From the NCBI RefSeq assembly GCF_030372765.1, contig NZ_JAUCMW010000009.1:1-64000 (forward strand): DNA of 64,000 nucleotides, read 5' to 3'. This document shows, one piece after another, positions 14,657-24,274 of the stretch. Each line of letters begins with the position of its first letter. Within the stretch, counting starts at the first letter, position 1. The notes under the pieces are model-generated. The model had not been told where the DNA came from. It saw only the letters and a list, made by a program, of their open reading frames with translations, and did not search any database. Source of the DNA: Labilibaculum sp. K2S (GTDB lineage: Bacteria; Bacteroidota; Bacteroidia; Bacteroidales; Marinifilaceae). A program made the position numbers and the translations under genes.

Positions 14657-16786
14657 TTACTGCTCGCATTCTTTCATGGATAGTTGAATGCGTTTGCGGG
14701 CCACATCAACCTCGGTTACCTTCACGTTTACGTGCTGATGCAACTGAACCACATCGGCCGGATTCGACACAAATCGATTAGCCAATTGTGAGATATGAAC
14801 CAAACCATCCTGCTTCACGCCAACATCAACAAAGGCGCCAAAATTGGTGATATTGGTTACAATTCCCGGCAACTCCATGCCCACTTCCAACTGCTCTACT
14901 TTGTAAATTCCTTCTTTAAACTGGAATACTTTGATGATGGTCCGCGGATCGCGGCCCGGCTTTTCCAATTCCTCAATAATATCTTTAAGGGTAGGCAATC
15001 CTACCTCATCGCTTACATATTTATTCAGATCAATTTGCTTACGCAATTCCTGATCGGCAATTAAATCGGCCACCGAACACTTTAAGTCTTTTGCCATTTG
15101 CTTCACAATGCCATACGATTCGGGATGCACTGCTGAATTATCCAAGGGATTATCGGAATTTGGAATTCGAAGAAAACCTGCACATTGCTCGAATGCCTTC
15201 GCGCCCATTCGTTTCACTTTGGATATTTCTTTGCGGGTATTAAAAGCTCCGTTTTCGGCACGGTAATCAACAATATTCTGAGCCAATTGCGGGCCCAAAC
15301 CCGACACGTAGTTCAGTAAATGCTTACTGGCCGTATTCAAGTTAACACCCACCTTGTTTACACAAGATTCAACCACCTGATCGAGGCTTTGCTGCAGTAA
15401 ATTCTGATCTACATCGTGCTGATACTGTCCCACGCCGATCGATTTGGCTTCAATTTTCACCAACTCGGCCAATGGATCCATTAACCGGCGGCCAATAGAA
15501 ACCGCACCACGCACAGTAACATCATATTCGGGAAATTCTTCGCGGGCCACTTTCGATGCGGAGTAAATAGAAGCTCCGGCCTCGCTCACCACAAAAACCT
15601 GAACCTTGCGGTCGTAATGCAGATTGGTTACAAATCGTTCTGTTTCCCGGCTGGCTGTTCCGTTACCAATAGCAATGGCCTGAATGTTATAGGTCTCGAC
15701 CATATTGGTCAGCTTTTTAGCCGCCATACTTCCCTGATTTTGCGGCGGATGCGGATAAATAGTTTCGTTGTGCAGCAAATTTCCCTGCGCATCCAAACAA
15801 ACTACTTTACAACCACTTCGGTAACCCGGATCTAAAGCCAAAACACGTTTTTGTCCCAGCGGAGATGAAAGAAGCAACTGTCTCAAATTCTCTGAAAACA
15901 CACGAATGGCTTCTTTATCAGCTGCTTCTTTGGATGTGTTCGCAAATTCTGTTTCCAGTGACGATCCCAACAATCTTTTGTAGGCATCTTTAACTGCTAG
16001 TTCAACCTGCTGGGAAGCCGGAGTATTTCCTTTCACAAAAAGCCGGTTCAACCGATCCAATACTTCCTCCTCATCGGGAGCAATGCTTACACGCAAAACT
16101 CCTTCGGCCTCGCCCCTTCGCAAAGCCAGTATTCTATGCGAGGCTACTCTTTTTAAAGGCTCTTCCGACTCAAAATAATCTTTGAATTTCTCTCCTTCTT
16201 CCTCTTTTCCCTTTACTACTTTAGAACGAATTACCGCCTGACGCTGAAATATGCTGCGAACCGAATTTCTGGCCACCTCATTTTCGTTTACCCACTCGGC
16301 AATAATATCACGTGCCCCCTGCAGAGCTTCATCGGTGTTTGGCACTTCATCCGATAAAAACTGAGTGGCGCGACCTTCTACATCACGTTCTTCCTGTTTC
16401 ATCAGAATTTTCGCCAATGGTTCCAGTCCCTTTTCCCTGGCCTTTACCGCCTTGGTTTTTCGCTTTTGCTTGTAGGGCAGGTACAAATCTTCCAACTGAT
16501 TTAGCTCACCACAAGCCAGAATGCGTTGTTTCAATTCATCCGTCAGCTTGTCCTGCTTCTCAATGGAATCCAAAATGCTATCGCGACGCTTGTCCAGCTC
16601 CGTTAAACGGGCAATTTCGTCTTTTATATTGCCAATCTGAACTTCATCCAAACTACCGGTCATCTCTTTTCTGTATCGGGAAATAAATGGCAAAGTGGCA
16701 CCTTCACTTAAAAGCTGCAAGGTGTTTTCAACCTGAAAAGCCTGCAACTGCAAGCTTTTCTTTATGTGATCTATGTATTTTTTCAT
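14657..16786 (-). CDS. tex: Tex-family S1 RNA-binding transcription accessory protein
   Basis: A 709-residue Tex/YhgF protein. The N-terminal helical part has the family landmark GATLPFISRYRKEMTGSLDEVQIG (29-52) and LEDLYLPYKQKRKTKA. A YqgF/RNase H-like domain begins at VLALDPGYRSGCKVVCLD. Helix-hairpin-helix motifs follow (VGVNLNTASKHLLNYVSGLG, NIVDYRAENGAFNTRKEI). The C-terminal S1 domain is LPGIVTNITNFGAFVDVGVKQDGLVHISQLA (about 638-668). Tex binds nucleic acid and affects transcription or RNA turnover; its precise role outside model species is uncertain. Length is slightly below the usual 720-780. It is the last gene of a long minus-strand series. Confidence 0.93.
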   Translation of the reverse strand: MKKYIDHIKKSLQLQAFQVENTLQLLSEGATLPFISRYRKEMTGSLDEVQIGNIKDEIARLTELDKRRDSILDSIEKQDKLTDELKQRILACGELNQLEDLYLPYKQKRKTKAVKAREKGLEPLAKILMKQEERDVEGRATQFLSDEVPNTDEALQGARDIIAEWVNENEVARNSVRSIFQRQAVIRSKVVKGKEEEGEKFKDYFESEEPLKRVASHRILALRRGEAEGVLRVSIAPDEEEVLDRLNRLFVKGNTPASQQVELAVKDAYKRLLGSSLETEFANTSKEAADKEAIRVFSENLRQLLLSSPLGQKRVLALDPGYRSGCKVVCLDAQGNLLHNETIYPHPPQNQGSMAAKKLTNMVETYNIQAIAIGNGTASRETERFVTNLHYDRKVQVFVVSEAGASIYSASKVAREEFPEYDVTVRGAVSIGRRLMDPLAELVKIEAKSIGVGQYQHDVDQNLLQQSLDQVVESCVNKVGVNLNTASKHLLNYVSGLGPQLAQNIVDYRAENGAFNTRKEISKVKRMGAKAFEQCAGFLRIPNSDNPLDNSAVHPESYGIVKQMAKDLKCSVADLIADQELRKQIDLNKYVSDEVGLPTLKDIIEELEKPGRDPRTIIKVFQFKEGIYKVEQLEVGMELPGIVTNITNFGAFVDVGVKQDGLVHISQLANRFVSNPADVVQLHQHVNVKVTEVDVARKRIQLSMKECEQ

Positions 16787-16939
16787 TTCTGTATAAGTAT
16801 CAAGTACAAAGTATCAAGAGTCAAGGAGAACAAAAATATTTAATTAATTTTCATTGATTTCCTTTGTCAAAATAAGAGCTATTACCAAACTCCTTTTTTC
16901 ATTGTTTTGGATATAATATTTTGAGACCTCTCCTGCCTC

Positions 16940-18142
16940 TTAACTATTATTTCTTAGGTATCTTTTGCATTCATTTCCTGAACGCTCTACACAATCTTCT
17001 AACGAAAGTCCGTTAAAATAATTGCCGGTCAGATAAACTCCTGCTTGTTCCGCCAATTTTTGAATTTCCTGAATTCGCTCTTTATGACCCAAATCCAAAA
17101 CTGGCAACCTGTGATTTGCCACAATTGTTTTCCCCAAATCAGATTCATCAACACCCAGCATTTTTGCCATTAAAGCTTCCTGCTCTTCTTTCGCAATACT
17201 ATTTCTCTCAAAATGGAAAGCAAATCCTCTTGATTCCTTATGCTCCATTACATCTCTTGTCACCATTGAAAGGCAAGAATCTTGCAAGGGAATAATAAAG
17301 GAAACCGGATCGAAGGACAATTTTTCCTTTGGCAGAACAACGGTTCTCGATAAAATATTTTTTGTGGTATATTCTTTCAGCTTAGCAGCCAAATCGGAAT
17401 CAATTTCAGTAAGTAAACCGCCGGCAACCGATGGAGTTACAGCAAAAGCAATGTCTTTCGCGTTGAATTCTTCTCCTGATTCTGTAGTAACGCTCACCTC
17501 ATTCTCTTTTTGAACCGAAACCACTTTTTGCCCGGTAAGAAGTGTGATATTTTCAGTTTCGGCCAATGCATTCATAAAACTCTGCATTCCCCTTTTCAGG
17601 ATAAAGCTTTTAGGATGTTCCTTACTTTTTGTTTTTCTTCGTTTCAGGAAAAATTCTGCAGAAAAGTCATCTGCATTTTGAACAATTACCGCACTAAACA
17701 TGCGGTTAAAAACCTTTTCGTAGTTCTTTTTGCCAACAATATTACCAAAGTATTCTTTTACCGTTTTTCCGTCACGCTTCGAAAAAAACAATTTTGGCAC
17801 TGATGTTAACAATTCCCATTTACTAACCCCCGACATGATTTTCTCATGCTTGTTAGTAAAAACTTTCATTTCCACCTTAGCTCTTGGCTCAATACTTGGT
17901 TCCAAACCTGAAGACTGAATCAACGCAATCAAGTTTGTATAGGAAGCATAGAAAGTATGCGCTCCCATTTCCACCCAAAAATCATTTTTATCGTGGTAGT
18001 AAGTATTTAAACAACCGCCAATTCTATCATCTCCTTCTAATACAAGAACTTGTTTTCCTTTTTTGGCAACTTGACAGGCCAGGCTTAGTCCACTAATACC
18101 GGCGCCCACAACAATCATGTCGTATACTTTAGAATGAGTCAT
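16940..18142 (-). CDS. Protoporphyrinogen oxidase-like FAD-dependent amine oxidase
   Basis: A 400-residue flavoprotein from ATG 18142 (MTHSKVYDMIVVGAGISGLSL). A longer start at 18214 would overlap the helicase gene and is rejected. The Rossmann FAD motif GAGISGLSLACQV is followed by VLVLEGDDRIGG and WVEMGAHTF, as in HemY/HemG-type protoporphyrinogen oxidases and related amine oxidases. The C-terminal VYLTGNYFNGLSLEDCVERSG completes FAD binding. It probably oxidises protoporphyrinogen IX or a related porphyrinogen; the specific substrate is not proven and no heme genes are adjacent. It lies 19 bases after the DEAD-box gene. Confidence 0.78.
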   Translation of the reverse strand: MTHSKVYDMIVVGAGISGLSLACQVAKKGKQVLVLEGDDRIGGCLNTYYHDKNDFWVEMGAHTFYASYTNLIALIQSSGLEPSIEPRAKVEMKVFTNKHEKIMSGVSKWELLTSVPKLFFSKRDGKTVKEYFGNIVGKKNYEKVFNRMFSAVIVQNADDFSAEFFLKRRKTKSKEHPKSFILKRGMQSFMNALAETENITLLTGQKVVSVQKENEVSVTTESGEEFNAKDIAFAVTPSVAGGLLTEIDSDLAAKLKEYTTKNILSRTVVLPKEKLSFDPVSFIIPLQDSCLSMVTRDVMEHKESRGFAFHFERNSIAKEEQEALMAKMLGVDESDLGKTIVANHRLPVLDLGHKERIQEIQKLAEQAGVYLTGNYFNGLSLEDCVERSGNECKRYLRNNS

Positions 18143-18161
18143 GATTTGGGTTCGTTTGGAT

Positions 18162-19370
18162 TTATTTCTTTTTAAAATTCTTTTTCTTGAAAAATTTCTT
18201 TTTCCCGCCTCCACTATATGACTTTGGATTGTACTCAGGAGCTTCTCCTAATTCTTCGGGCACAGGAATCTTATAAATTGAAGATTCAATCAAATCTTCT
18301 ATCTTTTTAAAATCATTCTGATCTTTCGGAGTTATTAAAGTAATCGCAACTCCTTCGGTTTCAGCTCTGGCTGTTCGTCCAACTCGATGCACATAATCTT
18401 CAGCATCATGAGGCACATCAAAATTGATCACCAAGTCGATTGAATCGATATCAATTCCCCGGGCAATAATATCCGTAGCCACCAAAATCTGATACTTGCG
18501 GTTTTTAAAATCTCGAAGAACATCTTCACGCTCTTTTTGTTCCAAATCGGATTGAATTCCTGCCGCTTTAAATTTATTCTTTATTAGCTCTTTGGTAATT
18601 GCTTTTACATTCAGCTTGGTGGCAGAGAAAATAATAACACTTTTGATGTCTTTGCCTTTCAATAAATGATTGATCAAAGGAATTTTTTGCTCAGGATAAA
18701 GCATATATGCCGCCTGCAAAACACCCGCTGCCGGTTTCGACATTGCAATATTGATGCTCTCAGGATCATTCATCATGGTATTGGCAAGCTCGCGAATTTT
18801 TGGTGGCATGGTAGCCGAAAACATTAAATTCTGACGCTCTTTCGGCAAATGACCAATGATTTGCATTAAATCGTCAAAGAACCCCATATCCAGCATTCTA
18901 TCCGCCTCATCTAAAATCAGATGCTTTAATTTAGATGTGTTTACATAGCCCAGACTCAAATGAGAAATCATTCGGCCGGGAGTGGCGATTACAATATCAG
19001 CACCTTCCATTAATCCCCTTTTCTGCTGATCCCAAACAGAAGAGTCTCCACCTCCATAAACCGAAAGCGATGTAATTGATACGAAGTAGCCAAAACCTTC
19101 CATTTGCTGATCGATTTGCATCGCCAGTTCACGGGTCGGCACTAAAATTAAAGTGCTAAAACCATCAATTTTATTCTTTTGTATTTTATCCATTATTGGC
19201 AGCAAATAGGCTGCGGTTTTTCCCGTACCTGTCTGAGCACAACAAATTAAATCCTTATTGTCGATGATTTGCGGTATAGCAAGTTCCTGAACAGGAGAAG
19301 GAGTTTCGAACCCCATGGCTGCAAGCCCGTCCATTAATTCAGGTGTAAAGTTAAATTCAGAAAACTTCAA
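18162..19370 (-). CDS. DEAD-box RNA helicase (RhlE-like)
   Basis: A 402-residue ATP-dependent RNA helicase. It shows the Q motif (FNFTPELMDGLAAMGFETPSPVQ), Walker A AQTGTGKT (45-52), PTRELA, DEAD (LDEADRMLDMGFFDD), SAT, the helicase C domain with ATDIIARGIDID, and HRVGRTAR. The tail is short and very basic (GGGKKKFFKKKNFKKK), as in RhlE-type proteins that act on ribosomes or degrade structured RNA. A perfect 20-bp palindrome lies 28 bases before the start. It is the first gene of a pair with the FAD oxidase. Confidence 0.93.
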   Translation of the reverse strand: MKFSEFNFTPELMDGLAAMGFETPSPVQELAIPQIIDNKDLICCAQTGTGKTAAYLLPIMDKIQKNKIDGFSTLILVPTRELAMQIDQQMEGFGYFVSITSLSVYGGGDSSVWDQQKRGLMEGADIVIATPGRMISHLSLGYVNTSKLKHLILDEADRMLDMGFFDDLMQIIGHLPKERQNLMFSATMPPKIRELANTMMNDPESINIAMSKPAAGVLQAAYMLYPEQKIPLINHLLKGKDIKSVIIFSATKLNVKAITKELIKNKFKAAGIQSDLEQKEREDVLRDFKNRKYQILVATDIIARGIDIDSIDLVINFDVPHDAEDYVHRVGRTARAETEGVAITLITPKDQNDFKKIEDLIESSIYKIPVPEELGEAPEYNPKSYSGGGKKKFFKKKNFKKK

Positions 19371-19398
19371 TTTTTTTCGATTTACTTATTGATTACTG

Positions 19399-19418
19399 GG
19401 TTTTCAAATTTGAAAACC
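19399..19418. promoter_or_regulatory. Perfect 20-bp palindrome upstream of the DEAD-box gene
   Basis: ggttttcaaa-tttgaaaacc is fully self-complementary and lies 28 bases before the helicase ATG in its presumed 5' leader. It could be an operator or a short RNA stem. No regulator is identified. Confidence 0.5.
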
Positions 19419-19494
19419 AACTAAATATCAAGCAACAGGGAAGATACAAAAAACTGATAATTCTGTTACCAATTCCTCTGTGAAAATATTTATA

Positions 19495-20682
19495 CTACTC
19501 TACGTATAAAACCAATCCTTTTAGGTATTCTCCCTCAGGATGGTAGATGTTTACAGGATGATCAGCCGGTTGTGTTAACTGATGAAGAATCCGTACTGTT
19601 CTTCCGGCACTCGCTGCCGCAGCAAAAATGGCTTTTCTAAAATCCTCTTTACTTACCGCCTGCGAGCAGGAAAAAGTAAATAGGATACCACCACTCCTTA
19701 TCTGTTCGAAACCTATTGTATTTAATCGTTTGTATCCTTTTAAAGCATTCACGAGCACATTTTTGTGTTTTGCAAAAGCGGGAGGATCCAATACAATCAA
19801 ATCGTATTTTCCTGCTGATCGATCCAAATATTTGAAAGCATCCTCCGAAAATGCCTCATGACGGGAATCTCCCGGGAAATTTAATTCAACATTTTCTTTT
19901 GTAATCTCAATGGCCCGTGCCGAACTGTCTACCGAATGCACCAAATCAGCACCTCCACGCATGGCATAAAAGGAGAATCCTCCGGTATAGCAAAACATAT
20001 TCAGCACCGATCGTCCCTTTGAGTATTGTTCCAAAAGGTTTCTGTTCTCGCGCTGATCGATAAAGAATCCAGTTTTTTGTCCTTTTAACCAATCAACATT
20101 GAATTTCAATCCATTCTCTAAAGCAACAAACGAATCTGTATTTCCATACAAATATTCATTCTTCGGTTCAATTCCTGATTTAAAAGGAATTGTTCCTTCC
20201 GATTTATCGTAAACAGCTTTTAAATCATCACCCAAAACGATTAATAATGCTTTCGCAATTTCTTCGCGATGTAAATACATCCCAACCGAATGGCATTGAA
20301 TCACAGCAGTTCCCGCATAAAAATCAATGATTAATCCAGACAATCCATCTCCCTCACCATGCACCAAACGACAAACATTATTATCTGCAGTTCCATACAA
20401 ACCAATTGCTTTACGCATATTGCAGGCCGATTCGAATTTTCCCACCCAAAAATCAAGATTGATCTCTACTTTTTCGAAGGAAATAATTCTCACCACAATG
20501 GATCCAATGGCAATATGCCCGATCCCTAAAAACTCTTCTTTTGCCGAATAAACAGCAACCAAATCTCCTTCTTCCAGCCCTTCGTCCACTCTACTTACCG
20601 CTCCCGAAAAAATCCAGGGATGAAATCGTTTAATAGAGTGTTCTTTCCCTTGTTTTAGGATAACTTTTGGATAATTTATCAT
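19495..20682 (-). CDS. rlmI: Class I rRNA (cytosine-C5-) methyltransferase, RlmI-like
   Basis: A 395-residue SAM-dependent methyltransferase with an N-terminal PUA domain (about residues 5-75, KQGKEHSIKRFHPWIFSGAV). A Rossmann domain follows: VLNMFCYTGGFSFYAMRGG (SAM loop), VDSSARAIE, and YDLIVLDPPAFAKHK, the DPPAF motif. The FTFSCSQAV segment contains the likely catalytic Cys. These features match RlmI, which makes m5C1962 in 23S rRNA. The GQKTGFFIDQRENR motif is also typical. It forms a single gene between the helicase and an RNase D-like nuclease. Site specificity is inferred from the family. Confidence 0.88.
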   Translation of the reverse strand: MINYPKVILKQGKEHSIKRFHPWIFSGAVSRVDEGLEEGDLVAVYSAKEEFLGIGHIAIGSIVVRIISFEKVEINLDFWVGKFESACNMRKAIGLYGTADNNVCRLVHGEGDGLSGLIIDFYAGTAVIQCHSVGMYLHREEIAKALLIVLGDDLKAVYDKSEGTIPFKSGIEPKNEYLYGNTDSFVALENGLKFNVDWLKGQKTGFFIDQRENRNLLEQYSKGRSVLNMFCYTGGFSFYAMRGGADLVHSVDSSARAIEITKENVELNFPGDSRHEAFSEDAFKYLDRSAGKYDLIVLDPPAFAKHKNVLVNALKGYKRLNTIGFEQIRSGGILFTFSCSQAVSKEDFRKAIFAAAASAGRTVRILHQLTQPADHPVNIYHPEGEYLKGLVLYVE

Positions 20683-20830
20683 TTTGGAAATTTCTTTTCT
20701 TTTTGAACAGAGAGAATTCTAATCGGAAAAATAATTTTCACTGCCGATTCTCTCTTTAAAATAATAATTCAAACTTTTATAATTCAGGACAGATACTAAA
20801 GAAGAATTCTCTTAATTAAAGCTTTGTTTA

Positions 20831-21415
20831 CTATACTATTGAAGCTTTGAGCTTTTCGAATATCTTAAGAGACACCCAAGCATCAGTAGCTGCATATTTT
20901 AATTGTCCGAAACTTAACTCTTCAGCTTCCCAGTTGGAAACCTGCTGGCGCTTCGAGATTCTGAAATTAAGAACAATAGCTGACAGTTTTTTAAGAGAGA
21001 AACTTTCAATCCCAAACTTTGAGACATATTCCTGCAACTCAAGAAAACCGTTGGCATCAAAATCATTTACTTTTTGTAATCCCTTAATATCATCTTTTAT
21101 AGCCGCACCTACTTTTAGTATTTGTGGATCAGCAAGAAGATCAAGCAATTGCTCAGGCAATCCTATTTTATTTATCCTGAAAAGGAAAGTCTTGGAATTA
21201 GCCGCCAACTGCAACAAAGCTACATCGTTAACTCTTCCCTTTTTAAATGACGGTCGCGTTTCTGTATCGAATCCCAGAATTGGAAATTTTTTCAAATACT
21301 GAACAGCGTCATCCAGTTCCATGTCTTGATCGACCAGAACAATTTCACCATCAAAGCCCTGTAATGGCAATTCGTTTACTTCTTCCTTTGTAATTGATTT
21401 TTGAAATGGTAACAT
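20831..21415 (-). CDS. RNase D-like 3'-5' exonuclease domain protein
   Basis: A 194-residue DEDD-family exonuclease. The Exo I motif is GFDTETRP (Asp50, Glu52). Exo II is in the VGAAIKDDIKGL region, and Exo III is QLKYAATDAWVSLKIF, with the expected A..D...L. HRDC domains of full RNase D are absent. In Bacteroidota this short form commonly sits next to a DUF5063 gene, as here (43 bases downstream of it on the same strand). It probably trims RNA or DNA 3' ends. Confidence 0.85.
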   Translation of the reverse strand: MLPFQKSITKEEVNELPLQGFDGEIVLVDQDMELDDAVQYLKKFPILGFDTETRPSFKKGRVNDVALLQLAANSKTFLFRINKIGLPEQLLDLLADPQILKVGAAIKDDIKGLQKVNDFDANGFLELQEYVSKFGIESFSLKKLSAIVLNFRISKRQQVSNWEAEELSFGQLKYAATDAWVSLKIFEKLKASIV

Positions 21416-21458
21416 CTATTACTCTTTTTCTAAGGAAAACATGAATTTATTTTCCCAT

Positions 21459-22088
21459 CTATTGATCCTCTTCTCCCCATTCTCTTTTCCTCTGCGAAAA
21501 GATTGAGTCACTTAAATCGATATTATCTAATTTGGGGCGATCTGAATCTTCAATCTCCTCATCAAGATTTTCGTTTTTGGCCACCAAATTATGAATTGAC
21601 CGCAATGAATTTACTAAATTCTGTCCCCAATGTTGATAGAAACTATTATTTAGATCCCACAATGCCTCGTTCATCACATCCATTGTGCCAATTCTGTAGG
21701 AGGTAAGGAAATCCTTTATATCCTGATAAATATCGGCAAAATTTTCTGATATAGAAGCAACAACAGGTGTTTCACTATATTCCATATCTTCTTCGAACAC
21801 TTCAAGATACTGATCGTGAGCTCCCATTTTTGACTGAACCGAAGAATGAATGAATTCCCAATCCGACTCAGAAACGAATTTTTCAATCTCTTCCTCTAAG
21901 TCTGTTTCATTTTTAGGCAACAAACATGCCTTTAGGTAAAGCAAAGGCAATAATTTCTGAGCTGTTTCTATAAAATCAATCTTTGATATCTTAGCACAGG
22001 TTTCCAACAGCAAACAAAACTCATTGGCAACTGCTACAAACTCGATAACATTTTTTGAATAAACAATATGGTCAAACTGATCTTTCAT
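21459..22088 (-). CDS. DUF5063 protein
   Basis: A 209-residue helical, acidic cytoplasmic protein with the DUF5063 pattern: FVAVANEFCLLLETCAKISKIDFIETAQKLLPLLYLKACLLP, then DIYQDIKDFLTSYRIGTMDVMNEALWDLNNSFYQHWGQNLVNSLRSIHNL. Function is unknown. Its conserved neighbourhood with the RNase D-like exonuclease suggests a shared role or partnership, but this is inference. Confidence 0.8.
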   Translation of the reverse strand: MKDQFDHIVYSKNVIEFVAVANEFCLLLETCAKISKIDFIETAQKLLPLLYLKACLLPKNETDLEEEIEKFVSESDWEFIHSSVQSKMGAHDQYLEVFEEDMEYSETPVVASISENFADIYQDIKDFLTSYRIGTMDVMNEALWDLNNSFYQHWGQNLVNSLRSIHNLVAKNENLDEEIEDSDRPKLDNIDLSDSIFSQRKREWGEEDQ

Positions 22089-22187
22089 CTTCTATCTAAT
22101 ACTATAAGCATGCAAAAATAATAAGATTTTACGAATATTTGGCAGAATAGTAATATACTACTGCTTACAAAAGAATAAAAACAAGAG

Positions 22188-24095
22188 TTAAAAGGAGATC
22201 CAACGAACACGATTGCCATTTAAAGACTCAACCTCTTCATTGTCTTTCAAAAAACGAATCACCTCCAAAACCGATTCTTCTGAGTGTTTCGACACTTTAA
22301 TAATCTCATCAACACATAAAGTTTCCTTGCCCAATGTGGCGTAAATTTCATTATAAATCTTAGTAAACTCGTCCTTACTCAAGCCATTTCCCTCCGCCTC
22401 TTTGCAAATATCACATTGCCCGCATTCAGGAGCGTATTTTTGTCCAAAATACTCCAATAAATATTTCGACCGACAGATGGTTGTTGTTTCAGCGTAATTA
22501 ATTACCGCATTAATTTTCTGAGATAAATTTTCCTTTCGATCCTGATAAACTTCTTTCGTAAACTTTATAAAATTAAGCGGTAATCGTTCCTGCGTATAAA
22601 TAATGAATGGTGTTTTTTTTCTGGGAATGTATTGAATCACCTTGTATTTAGATAATTCTTTCAAATAAAAAATAATTAACTCCTTAGACGTTTTTGTCCG
22701 TTTTGCCAGTAAATCAATATTAACAGGAACAAAATCGGTAAATAAACCGGTAAAAGACCGAAGAAGAACTTTTATAAAAGCATCAAAATCTTTATTGGCT
22801 ACCTGAAATTTATACAAATCATCTCTTTCAATTCGAAAATGTATTCTTGATTCGTGTTCCAAATCATCAGTAAGCTCCAAATATCCCGCTCTTTGCAAAA
22901 CCTTTAAACTATTAAAAGCCTGAAGTACATTAAATTTGAAATTATGGCAAAACAAAGCTAAATCGAAATCGAAAACTGCATCCTTTCCTGCCCCCTCAGC
23001 AACCTGCAGAAAGTTCCCCACCGATTGATACACTCTTTTGATTGTGTCTTTTTCAGGAAAAGAAGTAGAAATCCGTTTCAACAATTGTACTCTGTCCGGT
23101 TTCGAGTAAAGCAATACTGCAAAGGCTTTTTTCCCATCGCGACCAGCACGGCCGGCCTCCTGAAAATAAGCTTCCAACGAATCGGGTAAATCCATATGAA
23201 CTACGGTTCGCACATCAGCTTTATCAATACCCATTCCGAAAGCATTGGTCGCGACCATAACCTGAAAAATGCCCCTTTTCCATCTGTCCTGACGAAAATC
23301 CTTCACCTCATTTGGTAAACCGGCATGATAATATTCCGCCCTGATATGATTTGTTTTTAAAAACTCGGCTAATTCTTTACATCTTTTTCTACTTCGAACA
23401 TATACAACCGAACTTCCCCTCTGCTTGCTGAATATTTTTAGCAGATATCTCTTTTTATCTTCAACCTCCCTAACCAGATAAATTAAATTCCTGCGTTCAA
23501 AACTCTTCCGAAAAACATTCTTCTCCTTAAATCCCAGTTTATCCTGAATATCATTAACTACATCAGATGTTGCCGTAGCTGTTAAAGCCAAAACCGGCAC
23601 TTCGGGAAGCAACTCCCGCAAGTGTGTTATTTTTAAATAAGCAGGCCGAAAATCATAACCCCATTGCGATATGCAATGCGATTCATCAACTGCAATCAGA
23701 CAAACATTCATTTGCCTTAATTTTATTTGAAATAAATCTGAACCTATCCGCTCGGGCGAGATATATAGAAATTTAATATTTCCGAATAAACACTTATCCA
23801 GAATAATTTCAATTTCTTTATGCGTCAATCCTGAATACAGAAGTTCAGCCTTAATGCCTTTGTCTTTTAGGTTTTGCACCTGATCTTTCATTAGAGCGAC
23901 CAAAGGAGAAACAACAAGACATATCCCTTCCATCGCCAATGCAGGAATCTGAAAAGTTAAAGACTTCCCTCCTCCTGTTGGCATTAAACCAAGCGTATCC
24001 TTCCCATCTGCAACAGATTTAATAATCTCATCCTGCAAAGGTCGAAAACCTACATAGCCCCAATATTTTTTTAGAATCCCGTTAAAACGATCCAT
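22188..24095 (-). CDS. recQ: ATP-dependent DNA helicase RecQ
   Basis: A 635-residue RecQ from ATG 24095 (MDRFNGILKKYWGY); the 15 bases upstream to 24110 would need a TTG start. Motifs are motif 0 (GFRPLQDEII), Walker A MPTGGGKS, DESHCISQWGYDFRPAY, the TATAT motif III, and motif VI QEAGRAGRDG. The RecQ-Ct zinc site includes YAPECGQCDICKEA. A winged-helix region ends in ESLNGNRVRWISF. A classical C-terminal HRDC domain is not apparent. It unwinds DNA in recombination and replication restart. It opens the minus-strand housekeeping block, divergent from guaB. Confidence 0.92.
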   Translation of the reverse strand: MDRFNGILKKYWGYVGFRPLQDEIIKSVADGKDTLGLMPTGGGKSLTFQIPALAMEGICLVVSPLVALMKDQVQNLKDKGIKAELLYSGLTHKEIEIILDKCLFGNIKFLYISPERIGSDLFQIKLRQMNVCLIAVDESHCISQWGYDFRPAYLKITHLRELLPEVPVLALTATATSDVVNDIQDKLGFKEKNVFRKSFERRNLIYLVREVEDKKRYLLKIFSKQRGSSVVYVRSRKRCKELAEFLKTNHIRAEYYHAGLPNEVKDFRQDRWKRGIFQVMVATNAFGMGIDKADVRTVVHMDLPDSLEAYFQEAGRAGRDGKKAFAVLLYSKPDRVQLLKRISTSFPEKDTIKRVYQSVGNFLQVAEGAGKDAVFDFDLALFCHNFKFNVLQAFNSLKVLQRAGYLELTDDLEHESRIHFRIERDDLYKFQVANKDFDAFIKVLLRSFTGLFTDFVPVNIDLLAKRTKTSKELIIFYLKELSKYKVIQYIPRKKTPFIIYTQERLPLNFIKFTKEVYQDRKENLSQKINAVINYAETTTICRSKYLLEYFGQKYAPECGQCDICKEAEGNGLSKDEFTKIYNEIYATLGKETLCVDEIIKVSKHSEESVLEVIRFLKDNEEVESLNGNRVRWISF

Positions 24096-24236
24096 TGAAC
24101 TGAATAACAACTAATTTGATTAAAAAAACACGATTTCGAAAGATAAATAACTAATTAAAAATAGTAACTTTTGAAATGAATCAACTAATTAACACTTTTT
24201 AGAATTCAGAACGATCTCTGTTCCACTATTTTTTTG

Positions 24237-24244
24237 TAATTTCG
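24237..24244 (+). promoter_or_regulatory. Candidate -7 box of guaB
   Basis: TAATTTCG (followed by CA) after a T-run fits the Bacteroidota TAnnTTTG -7 box with one mismatch, 30 bases before the guaB ATG. The -33 element is not clear. Confidence 0.4.
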
Positions 24245-24274
24245 CATGCAATTTAAATCTAAAATTATTGCATA

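Noticed and set aside
18143..18214. Longer N-terminus of the FAD oxidase
   Set aside because: It would overlap the end of the helicase gene and adds a basic stretch unlike the family; the Rossmann motif fits the start at 18142.
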